A stretch of 64,000 nucleotides of DNA from Gaiellasilicea sp963705515 (GTDB lineage Bacteria > Actinomycetota > Thermoleophilia > Gaiellales > Gaiellaceae). The notes beneath the pieces were generated by a model. The model saw nothing but the letters and a program-made list of their open reading frames with translations, had not been told where the DNA came from and did no database searches. Position numbers and translations under genes: made by a program. Shown in pieces: positions 17,983 through 28,125 of this stretch. Position 1 is the first letter of the stretch. The number at the start of each line of letters is the position of its first letter. The stretch spans positions 434,001 to 498,000 of the forward strand of contig CAVPJV010000008.1 in assembly GCA_963705515.1 (NCBI GenBank). The letters run 5' to 3'.

Positions 17983-18919
17983 ATGCCTACTTCGGTCGTC
18001 ACCGGCGGTGCCGGTTTTCTCGGCTCTCATCTCTGTGACGCGCTGCTGGAGCGGGGTCAGCGGGTGGTTTGCGTCGACAATCTGGAGACGGGCTCGCTGG
18101 CGAACATCGAGCACATGCGGCAGGACGAGTTCGCGTTCGTTCCGCACGATCTGACCCAGCCGATCCGGATCGAGGAGCCGGTCGATTTCGTCTATCACCT
18201 CGCGAGCCCGGCCAGCCCGATCGACTACCTGCGGCTGCCGCTTGCAGACGCTCAAGGTCGGCTCGCACGGGACGCACAACGCGCTCGGGCTGGCGAAGTT
18301 CAAGCGCGCGCGCTTCCTGCTCGCCTCCACCAGCGAGGTCTACGGCGATCCGCAGGTGCACCCGCAGCCGGAGACCTACTGGGGCCACGTCAACCCGATC
18401 GGCCCCCGCGGCGTCTACGACGAGGCGAAGCGCTACGCGGAGGCGTTGACGATGGCCTACCACCGCCAGCAGGGCGTCGACACCGCGATCGTCCGCATCT
18501 TCAACACCTACGGGCCGCGGATGCGCCCCCACGACGGCCGCGCGATCCCGACCTTCGTGCGCCAGGCGATGGAGCGCAAGCCGATCACCGTCTTCGGCGA
18601 CGGCTCCCAGACGCGGAGCTTCTGCTACGTCGACGACCTGATCCGCGGCCTGATCGGACTCGCCGAGAGCGGCGAGCATCTGCCCGTCAACATCGGCAAC
18701 CCGCAGGAGTTCACCCTGCTCGAGCTGGCCGAGAAGGTGCTCGAGGTCTGGGGCGGCGGCAGCGAGATCGTCTACGAGGCGCTGCCGGTCGACGATCCCA
18801 AGGTGCGCCAGCCCGACATCACACGGGCACAGCAGGTACTCGGGTGGGAGCCCGAGGTGGGTCTCGACGAGGGGCTGCGCAAGCTGCACTCGTCGCTGCG
18901 GGAAGCCCCGGTTGCGTAG
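17983..18919 (+). CDS. UDP-glucuronate decarboxylase (UDP-xylose synthase), frameshifted
   Basis: SDR enzyme converting UDP-glucuronate to UDP-xylose, supplying pentose for the glycan. The NAD-binding GGAGFLGSH lies near residue 8, the HLASPASP segment near 70, the catalytic Ser in ASTSEVYGDP and the Tyr-Lys pair in YDEAKRYAE. The NTYGPRM and RSFCYVDDLI stretches are typical of this subfamily. One extra T at 18242/18243 (CCGCTTGCAG instead of CCGCTGCAG) breaks the frame exactly inside the conserved YLRLPLQTLKVGSHGT region; removing it gives 311 aa, normal for the family. The ATG follows a leaderless-type promoter. The next gene overlaps its stop by 8 bp. Confidence 0.85.
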
Positions 18920-20070
18920 GCACTGGCTCGCGATCGTGCTGGCGCTGGCTGCGGCCGCGCTCGTCACGGTCCCGTCGGCGTCGGCGTCGCGCTTCATCCA
19001 GCACGGCATCTTCGACGACGCGCAGATCAACTACGGCGACCCGGACAAGGTCTTCCCGCAGCTGAAGCAGCTGAACACGCAGCTGATCCGCGTCAACCTG
19101 GTCTGGGGCGGGCCGAACGGCGTCTCCAAGCGCCGGCCGGTCAACCCGACGAACCCGAACGACCCGGCCTACGACTGGTCCGTCTACGACCGCACCGATT
19201 TCTACGCGCAGCAGGTCGGGATCAAGGTCGTGTTTGCGATCGTCGGGACGCCGCCCTGGGCGAACGGCGCCAAGGGCGTCAACGTCGTGCCGAAGAGCTC
19301 TCTCGATCTCGAGCGCTTCGCGACCGCGGCCGCCCGGCGCTACAGCGGCACCTTCAGGACGAAGGAGGGCCGGATCCTGCCGCCGGTCCGCCAGTGGCTC
19401 GCCTGGAACGAGCCGAACAACCCCGCTTTCCTGCGGCCGCAGTTCGTGAAGGTCAAGGGCAAGCCCGTGATCCAGAGCGCGATCGACTACGCGAAGATCT
19501 GCAACGCGATCGTCAAGGGCGTGCGCAAGACCACAGTCGGCGCGTCGAAAGTCGCCTGCGGCGTCACCGGCCCGAGGGGCAACAACAACCCGAACTCCTC
19601 CCGGCCGGCCGTATCGCCGCTCCCGTTCGTGCGGGCGATGAAGAAGGCCGGCGCGAAGGGCTTCGACGCCTACGCGCATCACCCGTATTACGGCGCCCCG
19701 CGTGAGACGCCGAGCACGCCGCCGCCGCCCGGGATCCACGGCAACGCGGCGACTGCGATCACGCTCGGCAACATCAACCTGCTCATCCGCGAGGTGACAC
19801 GCCTCTACGGGAACAAGCGCTTCTGGATCACCGAGTACGGCTACCAGACCAATCCGCCGGACCGGATCTTCGGGGTCTCGTTCGCGAACCAGGCGCGCTA
19901 CCTGACGCAGGCGTACGAGATCGCGAAGCGGAATCCCCGGATCGACATGTTCCTCTGGTTCCTGCTCCGCGACGAGCGCCGCGGCGGACGAGGGCTGGCA
20001 GTCGGGCCTGCTGACCGCCTCGGGGGCGAAGAAGCCCGCTTTCGCAGCGTTCCAGAAGCTCCGCGGGTAA
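18912..20070 (+). CDS. Secreted clan GH-A glycoside hydrolase (frameshifted near C-terminus)
   Basis: 385 aa after correction. An N-terminal signal peptide (RHWLAIVLALAAAALVTV, cleavage after SASA) is followed by a TIM-barrel domain. WLAWNEPNN carries the acid/base Glu and FWITEYGYQT the nucleophile Glu expected of clan GH-A retaining enzymes; YAHHPYYG lies between. The substrate is unknown, but in this locus it may trim or release the surface glycan. Near the end, FLWFLLRDE is followed by a frame change; one surplus base at about 19976-19985 restores WQSGLLTASGAKKPAFAAF and a TAA at 20070. Start TTG at 18912, overlapping the previous stop. Confidence 0.75.
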
Positions 20071-20080
20071 GTTCTCCCAC

Positions 20081-20794
20081 GTGCCGAAGGTCGACGACTG
20101 GCCGCGCTACGAGCGGCGTCACCCGCGCATGAGCTCGCCCACCTGGGCCGTACGAGCGCCTCTCGCCGAGTGGCTCCAGACCCAGGCGCGTGAGGCGGGT
20201 ACGGGCTACCGCGTCCTCGATGTCGGCTGCGGCCCGAAGCCGTACTACCCCTTCTTCGCCGAGCGCGCGAGCAGCTACGTCGGCGTCGACGTCGACACGA
20301 GCGAAGGCGCCGATCTCGTCGGCCGGGTGGAGAGCCTCCCCGTCGGCGACGGCGAGTTCGACCTCGTCCTCTGCACCCAGGTGCTCGAGCACTGCGACGA
20401 CCCGGCGCAGGCGGTGCGGGAGCTCCGGCGCGTCACCGCCCCCGGTGGGCGCGTGCTCGCGTCGACGCACGGCACGCAGTGGTACCACCCGGCGCCGGTG
20501 GACTACTGGCGTTGGACGCACGAGGGCCTGAGGCGGCTCTTCACGACGAACGCCGAGTGGGGCTCGATCGTGGTCCAGCCCTCCGGCGGCACCGCCGCCT
20601 GTCTGGCGATGCTCGTCGGCGCGTACGCCGAGCTCGGGCTCGGCCGTGTCGGCCTGCGACCGCTGGCGCGCGGGCCGGTCTGGCTCATGAACCGGGCAGC
20701 GGGCGCTCTCGACCGGCGCTTCCCGCTCCTGGGCGAGCCTCGGCCCGGCTCGCTGACGGCGAACTTCCACGTCGTCGCCACCGTCGACGGCTGA
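20081..20794 (+). CDS. Class I SAM-dependent methyltransferase
   Basis: 237 aa. Motif I is VLDVGCGPKPYYPFF (about residue 45), an acidic residue follows in YVGVDVD, and FDLVLCTQVLEHCDD gives the Methyltransf_11 motif. The last ~80 residues (PVDYWRWTHEGLRRLF and on) match the family of methyltransferases found in capsule and O-antigen loci. It begins with GTG 10 bp after the glycoside hydrolase and overlaps the flippase start by one base (TGATG), so it belongs to the same operon. Probable role: methylating a sugar or a lipid-linked intermediate. Confidence 0.85.
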   Translation: MPKVDDWPRYERRHPRMSSPTWAVRAPLAEWLQTQAREAGTGYRVLDVGCGPKPYYPFFAERASSYVGVDVDTSEGADLVGRVESLPVGDGEFDLVLCTQVLEHCDDPAQAVRELRRVTAPGGRVLASTHGTQWYHPAPVDYWRWTHEGLRRLFTTNAEWGSIVVQPSGGTAACLAMLVGAYAELGLGRVGLRPLARGPVWLMNRAAGALDRRFPLLGEPRPGSLTANFHVVATVDG

Positions 20795-22333
20795 TGCGGC
20801 TCTTCCGCCGCAACGCGATCGGGTTCTACGCCGTCTACGCCGCGGCGATGGTCTCGGGCCTCGTCGTCACACCGATCCTGCTCGACGCGATCGGCACGGA
20901 GGCGTTCGGGATCTGGGCGTTCATCGGCGGGATCACGATCTACCTCGCCGTGCTCGACTTCGGCCTCGGGCCCTCGGTCGTCCGCTTCACCGCCGAGGCG
21001 CACGGGCGGCGAGATCCCGACGAGATCAACCGTGTCACCTCGGTCGCGCTCGTCCTCTATGCGGCGATCGGTGTGCTCACGCTCGTCGCCGGCGCCGTCC
21101 TCGCCTGGTTCGTCCCGCTGTTGATCGAGACGCCGCCCGACCTCGTCTGGGACGCGCGGGTCTCGACGTTTCTCGTCACGCTCGTCTCTCGCCGTCCGCT
21201 TCCCGCTCGGGCTCTTCTACAACCTGCTCGGCGGCCGGCACCGCTTCGACCTGCAGAACCTCGGCAACTTCGTCGCGACCGTGCTGTACGCGGTCCTGGT
21301 CGCGCTGCTGATCCCGCGCGGCGGCGGCCTCGTCCTGCTCGGGCTGCTGACGATCCTCGTCACCGTGCTGCGACTAGGGCTGCCGCTGATCTGGCTGCGG
21401 CGCGAGCTGCCGGAGCTGAGCTTGCAGCGCGCCTACGTCACGCGCGACGGGATCCGCGACCTCGTCGGCGTCAGCTGGAGCAACTTCCTCGTCCACGTCG
21501 CGAACAAGGTCGTCTTCTCCACCGACGTGGTCGTCGTCGGGATCGTGCTCGGGCCGGAGGAGGCGGCGTTCTACGCGATTGCCTCGCGGCTCTTCCAGCT
21601 CGTCTTCGGCCTCGCCAGCGTGGTCACGTCCCTGCTCTACCCGGCGTTTGCCGAGTACGAGGGCTCGGGCGAGCGGGAGCGGCAGCGGCGACTGCTGCTG
21701 TCGGGGCTTCGTGGCGGCTCCGCGGCCGCGCTCGTGCTGGCACTGCCGCTACTCCTGATCCCGGCGAACCTGATCCACGCGTGGGTCGGCGACGGCTACT
21801 CGGAGTCGGCGCCGGTGCTGGCGCTGCTCGCCCTCGTCCTGCTCGTCCACCAGCCCGTCTGGATGCTGACGCAGTACCTGATCGCGCGCGGGCGGCAGCG
21901 CGAGATCGCCCGGCTGCTGATCCTCGGCGCGGCGGGGAACCTCGTCCTCTCGATCATCATGGCCCTCACCGTCGGCACGTGGGGGGTCGCACTCGCGACG
22001 CTGATCGCAGACGTCGCCGTGCTCGTGGCCGCGGTCCCGCTCTCGGTCGGCCCGGCCGCCGGACTGCGCATGGCCGAGCTGTCGCGCGCCCTTCTGCGCC
22101 CGGCGCTGCCGGCCCTCGTGATCGCGCTCGTGCTCTTCGGTTTCGCGCGCAGCATCGGCGCGGACACGAAGCTCGAACTGCTTCCCTTCGGCATCGCCTG
22201 GCTGGTGCTGGCGAGCGCCGCGGTCTGGCGGCTCGGGCTCACCGGCGAAGAACGCCGCTCGTTCTCGCGCCAGATCGGTCGCGGCGGCGGCGGCGGCAGT
22301 GGTGGTGCGCCGCCGGCGCTCGCCGAGACCTAG
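20794..22333 (+). CDS. Polysaccharide flippase, Wzx/MOP family (frameshifted)
   Basis: About 512 aa with 12-14 predicted membrane helices. The N-terminal part (NAIGFYAVYAAAMVSGLVVTP, LDFGLGPSVVRF) is the PST/Wzx start; WSNFLVHVANKVVFSTDVVVVG and FYAIASRLFQL are the repeat-core segments. The frame changes near 21187: TLV is followed by SRRPLP as written, but one base fewer gives LAVRFPLGLFYNLLGG and continues to the end. It would flip undecaprenyl-pyrophosphate-linked repeat units to the outer face, working with the O-antigen-ligase-like protein at 25650-26961. A glycine-rich tail (GRGGGGGSGG) precedes the stop. Confidence 0.82.
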
Positions 22334-22451
22334 GAGTGTCCGGCGAAATCACTCAAGCGCTGGTTTTGTCTGGGGTCGATCGAGTGTGATCAACCCTTCG
22401 CCTCCCGATCGCGAGGAGTAGCGTTGGTGGCTCAAGCCGCAGGGGTCGCGC

Positions 22452-22458
22452 AAGGAGG
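22452..22458 (+). promoter_or_regulatory. Strong Shine-Dalgarno sequence deciding the hydrolase start
   Basis: AAGGAGG lies 4 nt before GTG 22463. It is the best ribosome-binding site noticed in the window and argues for this start over the upstream in-frame GTG at 22424. Confidence 0.7.
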
Positions 22459-22462
22459 CACA

Positions 22463-23290
22463 GTGGAAGCTGCCAACCTCACGCCCGTGCTGTTCGTGCA
22501 CGGTGCCTGGCTCTCGTCCGGAAGCTGGGAGAACTTCACTACGTACTTCGGCAATCGGGGCTATCCGGTGTCCGCCCCGGAGTGGCCGCGGAAGGAAGGT
22601 GACGTCGCCAGGCTCCGCGAGGACGCTGACGCGATCGAGGGTCTGGGTCTCACCGAGATCGTCGACCACTACGAGCGGGAGATCCGCGCGCTCGACGAGC
22701 CGCCGGTGCTGATCGGCCACTCGTTTGGCGGACTGATCGTCGAGTTGCTGCTTGACCGCGGGCTTGGCCGCGCCGGCGTCGCGATGAGCCCGGCACCACC
22801 CAAGGGCATCCTCGTCCTTCCGTTCGCGTCGCTGAAAGCCGCGTCCCCCGCGCTGGCGCATCCGTCCCGCTGGCACGGCGTCGTCCCGCTGACACTCGAG
22901 GAGTTCACCTACGGCTTCGTCAACACCTTCTCGCCGGAGGACGCACAGGCCGCGTACGAGAAGTACGCGGTGCCCGAGACCGGGCAGATCTTCTATGAAG
23001 CCGGCTTCGCGAACTTCCACCTCCACGCACCGACGGAGGTGCACTTCAAGAACGACGATCGCGTGCCGCTCCTGATCGTCGGCGCGACGAAGGACCACAC
23101 CGTCCCGGCATCGGTGGCACGCAAGCAGTACGAGAAATACGAGAAGTCAGCCGCTCAGACTGACTACATCGAGTTCGAGCGCCCGCACCTGGTGATGGCC
23201 GCCGACGGCTGGGAAGAGGTCGCGGCCGCGATCGAGACCTGGATCGAGCGCGTGCTCGGCCCCGCGCCCGCGCACGAGCTGACGGCGTAG
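22463..23290 (+). CDS. Alpha/beta hydrolase
   Basis: 275 aa. FVHGAWLSSGSWE near the N-terminus forms the oxyanion region, GHSFGG carries the nucleophilic Ser (about residue 90), and VGATKDHTVP and FERPHLVMA supply the Asp and His of the triad. It resembles the small cytoplasmic esterases and lactonases of the Abhydrolase_6 group. No signal peptide is present. It stands alone, with its own leader and ribosome-binding site, after the flippase operon and ahead of a terminator-like hairpin, so it is probably not a glycan gene. Substrate unknown. Confidence 0.88.
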   Translation: MEAANLTPVLFVHGAWLSSGSWENFTTYFGNRGYPVSAPEWPRKEGDVARLREDADAIEGLGLTEIVDHYEREIRALDEPPVLIGHSFGGLIVELLLDRGLGRAGVAMSPAPPKGILVLPFASLKAASPALAHPSRWHGVVPLTLEEFTYGFVNTFSPEDAQAAYEKYAVPETGQIFYEAGFANFHLHAPTEVHFKNDDRVPLLIVGATKDHTVPASVARKQYEKYEKSAAQTDYIEFERPHLVMAADGWEEVAAAIETWIERVLGPAPAHELTA

Positions 23291-23307
23291 AGAGCAGAGC
23301 CGCCCAT

Positions 23308-23357
23308 GAGAGTCGGAGGTGACCGACGCCACGGCCACCTCCGACTCTCTCTCCCGT
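23308..23357. terminator. Bidirectional hairpin terminator between convergent genes
   Basis: GAGAGTCGGAGGTG (23308-23321) pairs perfectly with CACCTCCGACTCTC (23336-23349): a 14-bp stem with a 14-nt loop, followed on the plus strand by a pyrimidine-rich tail containing TTTT (about 23357-23360). It lies between the hydrolase stop (23290) and the convergent GT4 stop (23394), so it can serve both directions. Confidence 0.75.
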
Positions 23358-23393
23358 TTTCGCGTCCCACCGAATCGAGATGTAGAGGGCTAA

Positions 23394-24491
23394 CTAGCCG
23401 GGCTGCGCGTCCGCGTAGACCGCCAGCGTGCGCTCGGCCATGCGGGCGACCGAGAACTCCTCCCGCGCGCGCGTGCGGCCGGCCTCGCCGAGCGCGGTCG
23501 CGCGGCCGCTGTCCGCGAGCAGCGCACCGAGAGCTTCCGCAACGCCCGCGTCGTCGCCCGGCTCGACGAGGATCCCGGTCTCGCCGTCGGCGACGATCTC
23601 GGGGACGGCGCTGACCCGCGTCGCGACCACAGGCAGCCCGGCGAGCATGGCCTCGAGCAGCACGATCCCGAACCCTTCCCAGCGCGATGTGTGCACGAAG
23701 ACATTCGCGCGCTCGAGCCAGTCGCGGATCTCGGTCCGCCCCGGCAGCGTCACGGCGTCGTCGAGACCCAGCTCGGCGGCGAGCCGCCGGGTCTCCGCTT
23801 CGAGCGGACCGCTGCCGAGGATGGCGAGGCGGGCCTGCGGCACAGTCGCGCGGACGCGCGCGAACGCACGCAGCAGCGTCGCGTGATCCTTCTGCTCGAT
23901 CAGCCGGCCGACTGCGAGGGCCAGCGGTACGTCAAGCGGGATCCCGACGGCGGCCGGCGTCGGCTCGGACGGAGCGGCCGGCAGCTCGTCGAGCCCGTAG
24001 CGCACCGTCACCAGCTTCGACGGGTCGTGGCCCGCCCGTTCGAGGAAGTGACGCACCGCATCCGAGATCGCGATCAGGCGGCGCGCCGGGCGCGCGAAGG
24101 CGCGGTCGACGTAGCGGAACGGGCCGAGCAGGTAGCGGTCGTCGTTGTGGCGGGTCGAGATCGACGGGATCCCGAGCAGGCGCGCGGCAGTACCGCCGTA
24201 GACGTCGGCATGAACGAGGTGGGTGTGGACGAGGTCCGGCTGCTCGGCGCGCACCGCGCGGACGACGTCCCGCGCCATCCTCGGGCTGACGTCGAGCCCG
24301 CAGCGGACCGAACGGTGGGGGACGCCGAGCCGGTCGAGCGCCTCGTAGAAGCGCCCCGCATCGGTGCCCGGCACGTCGAGCCCGAGGAAGCGGGCGTCGA
24401 CGCCGCGTTCACGCAGGGCCGGGAGCAGCGCGAGCAGGTGCCCCTCCGAGCCGCTGACGCCGGTCAGCTTGTGCAGGTGGAGGACCTTCAC
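23394..24491 (-). CDS. GT4 family glycosyltransferase
   Basis: 365 aa, intact. It starts VKVLHLHKLTGVSGSEGH, where the glycine-rich segment is the GT4 acceptor loop; HTHLVHADVYG and STRHNDDRY follow, then the C-terminal Rossmann half with VGRLIEQKDHATLLRAF, and the E-x7-E motif region reading HTSRWEGFGIVLLEAMLAG. The GTG at 24491 overlaps the stop of the upstream GT4 by 4 bp. An upstream open frame that runs through the neighbouring gene is not part of it. It is the last gene of the minus-strand operon that starts with the O-antigen-ligase-like gene. Donor and acceptor unknown. Confidence 0.88.
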   Translation of the reverse strand: MKVLHLHKLTGVSGSEGHLLALLPALRERGVDARFLGLDVPGTDAGRFYEALDRLGVPHRSVRCGLDVSPRMARDVVRAVRAEQPDLVHTHLVHADVYGGTAARLLGIPSISTRHNDDRYLLGPFRYVDRAFARPARRLIAISDAVRHFLERAGHDPSKLVTVRYGLDELPAAPSEPTPAAVGIPLDVPLALAVGRLIEQKDHATLLRAFARVRATVPQARLAILGSGPLEAETRRLAAELGLDDAVTLPGRTEIRDWLERANVFVHTSRWEGFGIVLLEAMLAGLPVVATRVSAVPEIVADGETGILVEPGDDAGVAEALGALLADSGRATALGEAGRTRAREEFSVARMAERTLAVYADAQPG

Positions 24492-25653
24492 GCGAGCAGC
24501 CGGCGGTAGATCGCCTCGACCTCGTCGGCCATCCGCCCGACCGCGAACCGGGCGCGCACGTCCGTCGGCCCCGCGCTCGCCCATCCGCGCGCGCAGCTCG
24601 GGGTCGCGGGCCAGCGTCGCGAGCCGCGCCGCCAGCGCGGTCGTGTCGCCGATCGCCTCGAGGTAGCCGCTCTCGCCGTTCCTGACGACGGTCCCGGTCC
24701 CGCCGGCCCGGGTCGCGACGACCGGCCGCGCTGCCGCGAGCGCCTCGATCGCGACCACCGGCGTGCCCTCGTTCGCCGACGTCAGCAGCAGCGCGTCGAA
24801 CGACGCGTACCAGGGGCGGATGCTCTTCTGGAAGCCGACGAGCCGGCAGCGGTCGGCCACCGCCAAGCTCGGCCGCGAGCGCCTCGACCTCCGGCCGGTC
24901 CTCGCCGTCGCCGACGAGCACGAGCAGGGCGTCGACGCCGTCGTCCCCGAGCGCGCGCAGCGTGCGGATCAGGTCGAGCGGGCGCTTGATCGCGGTCAGG
25001 CGGCCCGCCCAGCCGACCACGAACGTCTCCTCGCCCGCGCCGATCTCGGCGCGTATCGCCCGCCGCGCCTCCTCGTCCTCCTCGCCCCACGGCGGCAGGT
25101 CGAAGCCGTACGGGACGACGACGAAGCGCTGCGCCGGCGCGACGCCGAACGAGACGAGGTCGTCCCGCACCTCGTCGCTGACGGCGATCAGCGTCCCGGA
25201 CATGAGCGCGAGCGCACGCTCGATCGAGCGGAAGATCCGCTCCCAGCGCCGGCTGAAGTAGCCGCTGAGGACGTGGCCGTGGTAGGTGTGGACGATCGCC
25301 CGCGGGCGGGCGCTGCCGGCGGACATCGCGGCGAGCCGGCCGGTGGCGCCGGCCTTGGCGGTGTGGGTGTGGAGGACGTCCGGGCGCCGCTGCCGGATGA
25401 TCCGGCGCAGGGCGAGGATCGCGGCCGGGTCGGCGCGGAGCGAGAGCTCGCGCTGCAGCACCGGCAGCTTCAGCACCTCGACGCCGAGCTCCTCGGCGAC
25501 GTACTCCATCGATTCCTCGCCCGCGGCCAGGGTGCCCGCGACGACGACGACGTCGTGGCCGCGCCGCGACTGCTCGTGTGCGAGCTGGAGGACGTGCAGT
25601 GCGGCACCGCCGACGTTCAGCCGTGCGATCACGTGGACGATCGAGAGGCTCAC
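24488..25653 (-). CDS. GT4 family glycosyltransferase (two frameshifts)
   Basis: About 387 aa after correction. It starts SIVHVIARLNVGGAALHV, typical of GT4 enzymes of the WcaL/PelF type; HTHTAKAGATGRLAA and HTYHGHVLSGYFS belong to the N-terminal half, VGWAGRLTAIKRPLDLI opens the C-terminal half, and LLLTSANEGTPVVAIEALA is the E-x7-E donor motif region. Frame breaks at about 24858-24864 (inside ELGVADRCRLVGF) and in the CCCC run at 24569-24572 each need one base removed; the span has exactly two surplus bases. The GTG start overlaps the upstream stop by 4 bp. Confidence 0.82.
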
Positions 25654-26961
25654 GCCGCGACCTCCGGCTCCGTCGGCCGGGCCGCGGCGACTCCGAGAGC
25701 CAGCCAGAAGAGCGCAGCCAGCGGCGAGCCACCGAAGAGCGCGGCGCCGGCGATCGCGCCGGCGATCACGGCCAGCCAGCCCAGCGGGACGTAGGCCTGC
25801 TCGCCCCACGGCTCGCCCGGGCGGGGCTTGCGGCCGGCGACCACCGCGTCGAAGACCGCCAGGCAGACCAGCACGACGAAGAGCACTCCCCCCACCAGTC
25901 CCAGCTCGAAGAGCACCTGATCCCACGTCTGCTGCGGGATCAGCGTGCCCGTCGCAGGCGGGAAGTAGTGCGGCGGCTGGTCGGAGAAATGCGCGCGCGC
26001 GTCGGGGAGGTACTGGGCGTAGTCGTGCGGCTTCAGCTCGCCCTCCCAGCCGGTGCCGAAGATCGGATTGTCGAGGAAGACGCGGCCGCCGATGTAGACG
26101 TAGATCAGCCGGTGGCTCCAGCTGGCGGCGTACTGGCCCGGCGTCTCCGGGGGCGGCCCGAACCACGACTGCAGGAAGCCGAGGTCGGCGCTGCGGAGGC
26201 CGTACGTCCCGGCCGTCACAGCTGCGCAGATGAGGACGGTGACGACGACCGCCCGGCGGCGCAGATCGCGGCGTCCGAGGGCGAGCGCGATCATCGCCAC
26301 GGTCGCGAGATAGAGACCGAGCACGCTCGCGAGCGAGGCGCCGAGGACGATCCCGAGCGCGCCGACGACGATGCCGACGAGCGCCGACCGTCGGCGGGCG
26401 CCGGTCCCGCTCGAAGAGGTACGCCAGCCCGTAGACGAGCGCCATCGTCGAGAGCGCCGCCAGGTCGTGCTCACCCATGAACGACCCCTGCCGCTTGCCG
26501 CCGTTGACGACGAACTCGACCGCGCCCCAGGCGACGGCGACGGTGCAGAAGGCGACGAGGAACGCACGCGAGGTCGGCGAAGCGCTTCCGCGTGTCGATG
26601 AACGCGGCGGCTCCGAGCGCGAGCATGGCGAAGTCGGACAGCTTGCCCGCGGCCGTGACGGCACCGGCCGAGTTGGGGATCGCGCTGACGACGATCAGCA
26701 CGGCGAAGGCGGCGATCGCGGCCAGCAGCCACGGCGAGGGCACTCGCGGCCGGATCCAGAGCTGCCGCGGACCGCGAGCACCGCGGTGAGGAGCAAGGCC
26801 GGGTCGGCCGGGCCGATCGAGAGCGTCGTGCCGCCCACGCCGATGTCGAGGCTGGGGAGGTCGGCTGCCCGCAAGAGGCAGAGGCCGAGGGTGACGAGAA
26901 AGACGTAGAAAGGGAGTTCAGTCACCGACAGCCGGGTCGGGCGTGGCTGCGGGCTGGCCAT
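25650..26961 (-). CDS. O-antigen ligase/polymerase-like (Wzy/WaaL) membrane protein, three frameshifts
   Basis: About 437 aa with 10-12 helices. The large periplasmic loop carries NPIFGTGWEGELKPHDYAQY and PPHYFPPATGTLIPQQTW, the loop with conserved Gly and His expected of the O-antigen ligase family; NGGKRQGSFMGEHDLAAL precedes the middle helices. The reading frame changes at about 26765-26772 (one base missing), 26565-26575 and 26382-26400 (one extra base each). Despite this the protein is continuous in composition and topology, which argues against long-standing decay. It would polymerise repeat units flipped by the Wzx at 20794 or transfer them to an acceptor. Confidence 0.75.
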
Positions 26962-26968
26962 CGGAAGA

Positions 26969-26981
26969 GCCTATGATAGGC
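26969..26981. promoter_or_regulatory. Palindromic divergent -10 region
   Basis: GCCTAT-G-ATAGGC is a perfect palindrome between the minus-strand ligase gene (start 26961) and the plus-strand GT4 gene (start 27018). Read rightwards it contains TATGAT, leftwards TATCAT, so one element can serve both directions. Confidence 0.45.
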
Positions 26982-27017
26982 CGCCGTGGCCGGTGCACCG
27001 CGCCGGTTCGACACGGT

Positions 27018-28125
27018 ATGCGCATTGCTTTCCTCACCGGTATCTGGCCGCCCGACGTCGGCGGGCCCGCGACGCACGGGCCCGACTTTGCGCGCTTCCT
27101 CGTCGGCCGCGGCCATGCGGTCCACGTCGTGACGATGGGGGACGGCGAGCCGACCGAGCAGCCCGTGCGAGGTCGAGGTGGTGTCGCGGAGGCTCCCCTT
27201 TCCCGTCCGCTACGGCCAGGTGGCGCTCCGTGGGGCGCGCGCAGCCAGGGACGCCGACGTCCTCTACGCCTCGGCCACGTACGCGGCCGCGGCGGCCGCG
27301 GCCGGTGTTGCGCGGCGACCGTTCGTCGCGAAGCTCGTCTCCGACCCGGCCTACGAGCGGGCTCAACGCTACGGCCGCTTCCACGGCTCGCTCGAGGAGT
27401 TCCAGGATGCGTCGACGCCGTCGGTCCGGGCGCTGAAGGCGCTGCGGACGAGAGCGCTGCGCGCCGCACGGACGATCGTCGTCCCCAGTGCCTATCTCGC
27501 CGAGATCGCTGCCGGCTGGGGCCTTCGCCGCGACCGGCTGCACGTGCTGACGAACCCGGCGCCGCCTCCGCGCGAGGTCGAGGGCGAGCAGCTGGCGCCC
27601 GGGACATTCGTCTTCGTCGGCCGGCTGACGCGGCAGAAGGCGCTCGGCACGGCGATCGACGCGATCGCCCGCGTGCCCGAGGCGCGCCTCGTCCTCGTCG
27701 GCGACGGCCCCGAGCGCGCTCGTCTCGACCGGGCGGTCGCCGACTCCGGAGCGGCCGACCGGATCTCGTTCCGGGGTGCGCTGTCGCGAGACGAGGCGCT
27801 GCGCACAGTCGCCGGCGCCGATGCGGCGCTGCTCTCGAGCGACTGGGAGAACCTGCCGCACTCGGCCGTCGAGGCGCTCTCGGTCGGTGTGCCGGTGGTC
27901 TCGACGGCCGTCGGCGGCGTCCCCGAGGTCGTCCGGGACGGCGAGAACGGCCTGCTCGTGGCGCCCGGCCGCGCGGACGAGCTCGCTGCCGCGATCGGCC
28001 GGATCGTCGCCGAACCCGGGCTGCGGGGACGTCTCGCCGCCGCCGCGAAGCCCTCGGTCGCCGCGATCTCGAGCGAGGCGATCTACGGCCGGCTCGAGGC
28101 GCTGCTCGTCGAGGCCGCGAGATGA
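27018..28125 (+). CDS. GT4 family glycosyltransferase (frameshifted)
   Basis: About 368 aa after correction. It begins MRIAFLTGIWPPDVGGPATH, the classic GT4 N-terminus with its glycine-rich acceptor loop; VFVGRLTRQKALGTAIDAIA opens the donor-binding half and LSSDWENLPHSAVEALS is its E-x7-E motif region. The frame breaks at the CCC run at 27162-27164; dropping one C turns EQPVRGRGG into EQPCEVEVVSRRLPF and joins the halves. A GTG at 26986, 8 nt after a TATGAT hexamer, could be the true leaderless start if one more indel lies between it and the ATG; I kept the ATG. The next GT4 overlaps by 4 bp. Confidence 0.82.

Noticed and set aside
18242..18919. Two separate SDR genes instead of one UDP-glucuronate decarboxylase
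   Set aside because: The two halves join inside a strongly conserved motif once one T is removed, and neither half alone is a complete fold.
22424..22462. GTG 22424 as the hydrolase start
   Set aside because: It lacks a ribosome-binding site, whereas the in-frame GTG 22463 has AAGGAGG directly upstream and starts next to the conserved first strand.
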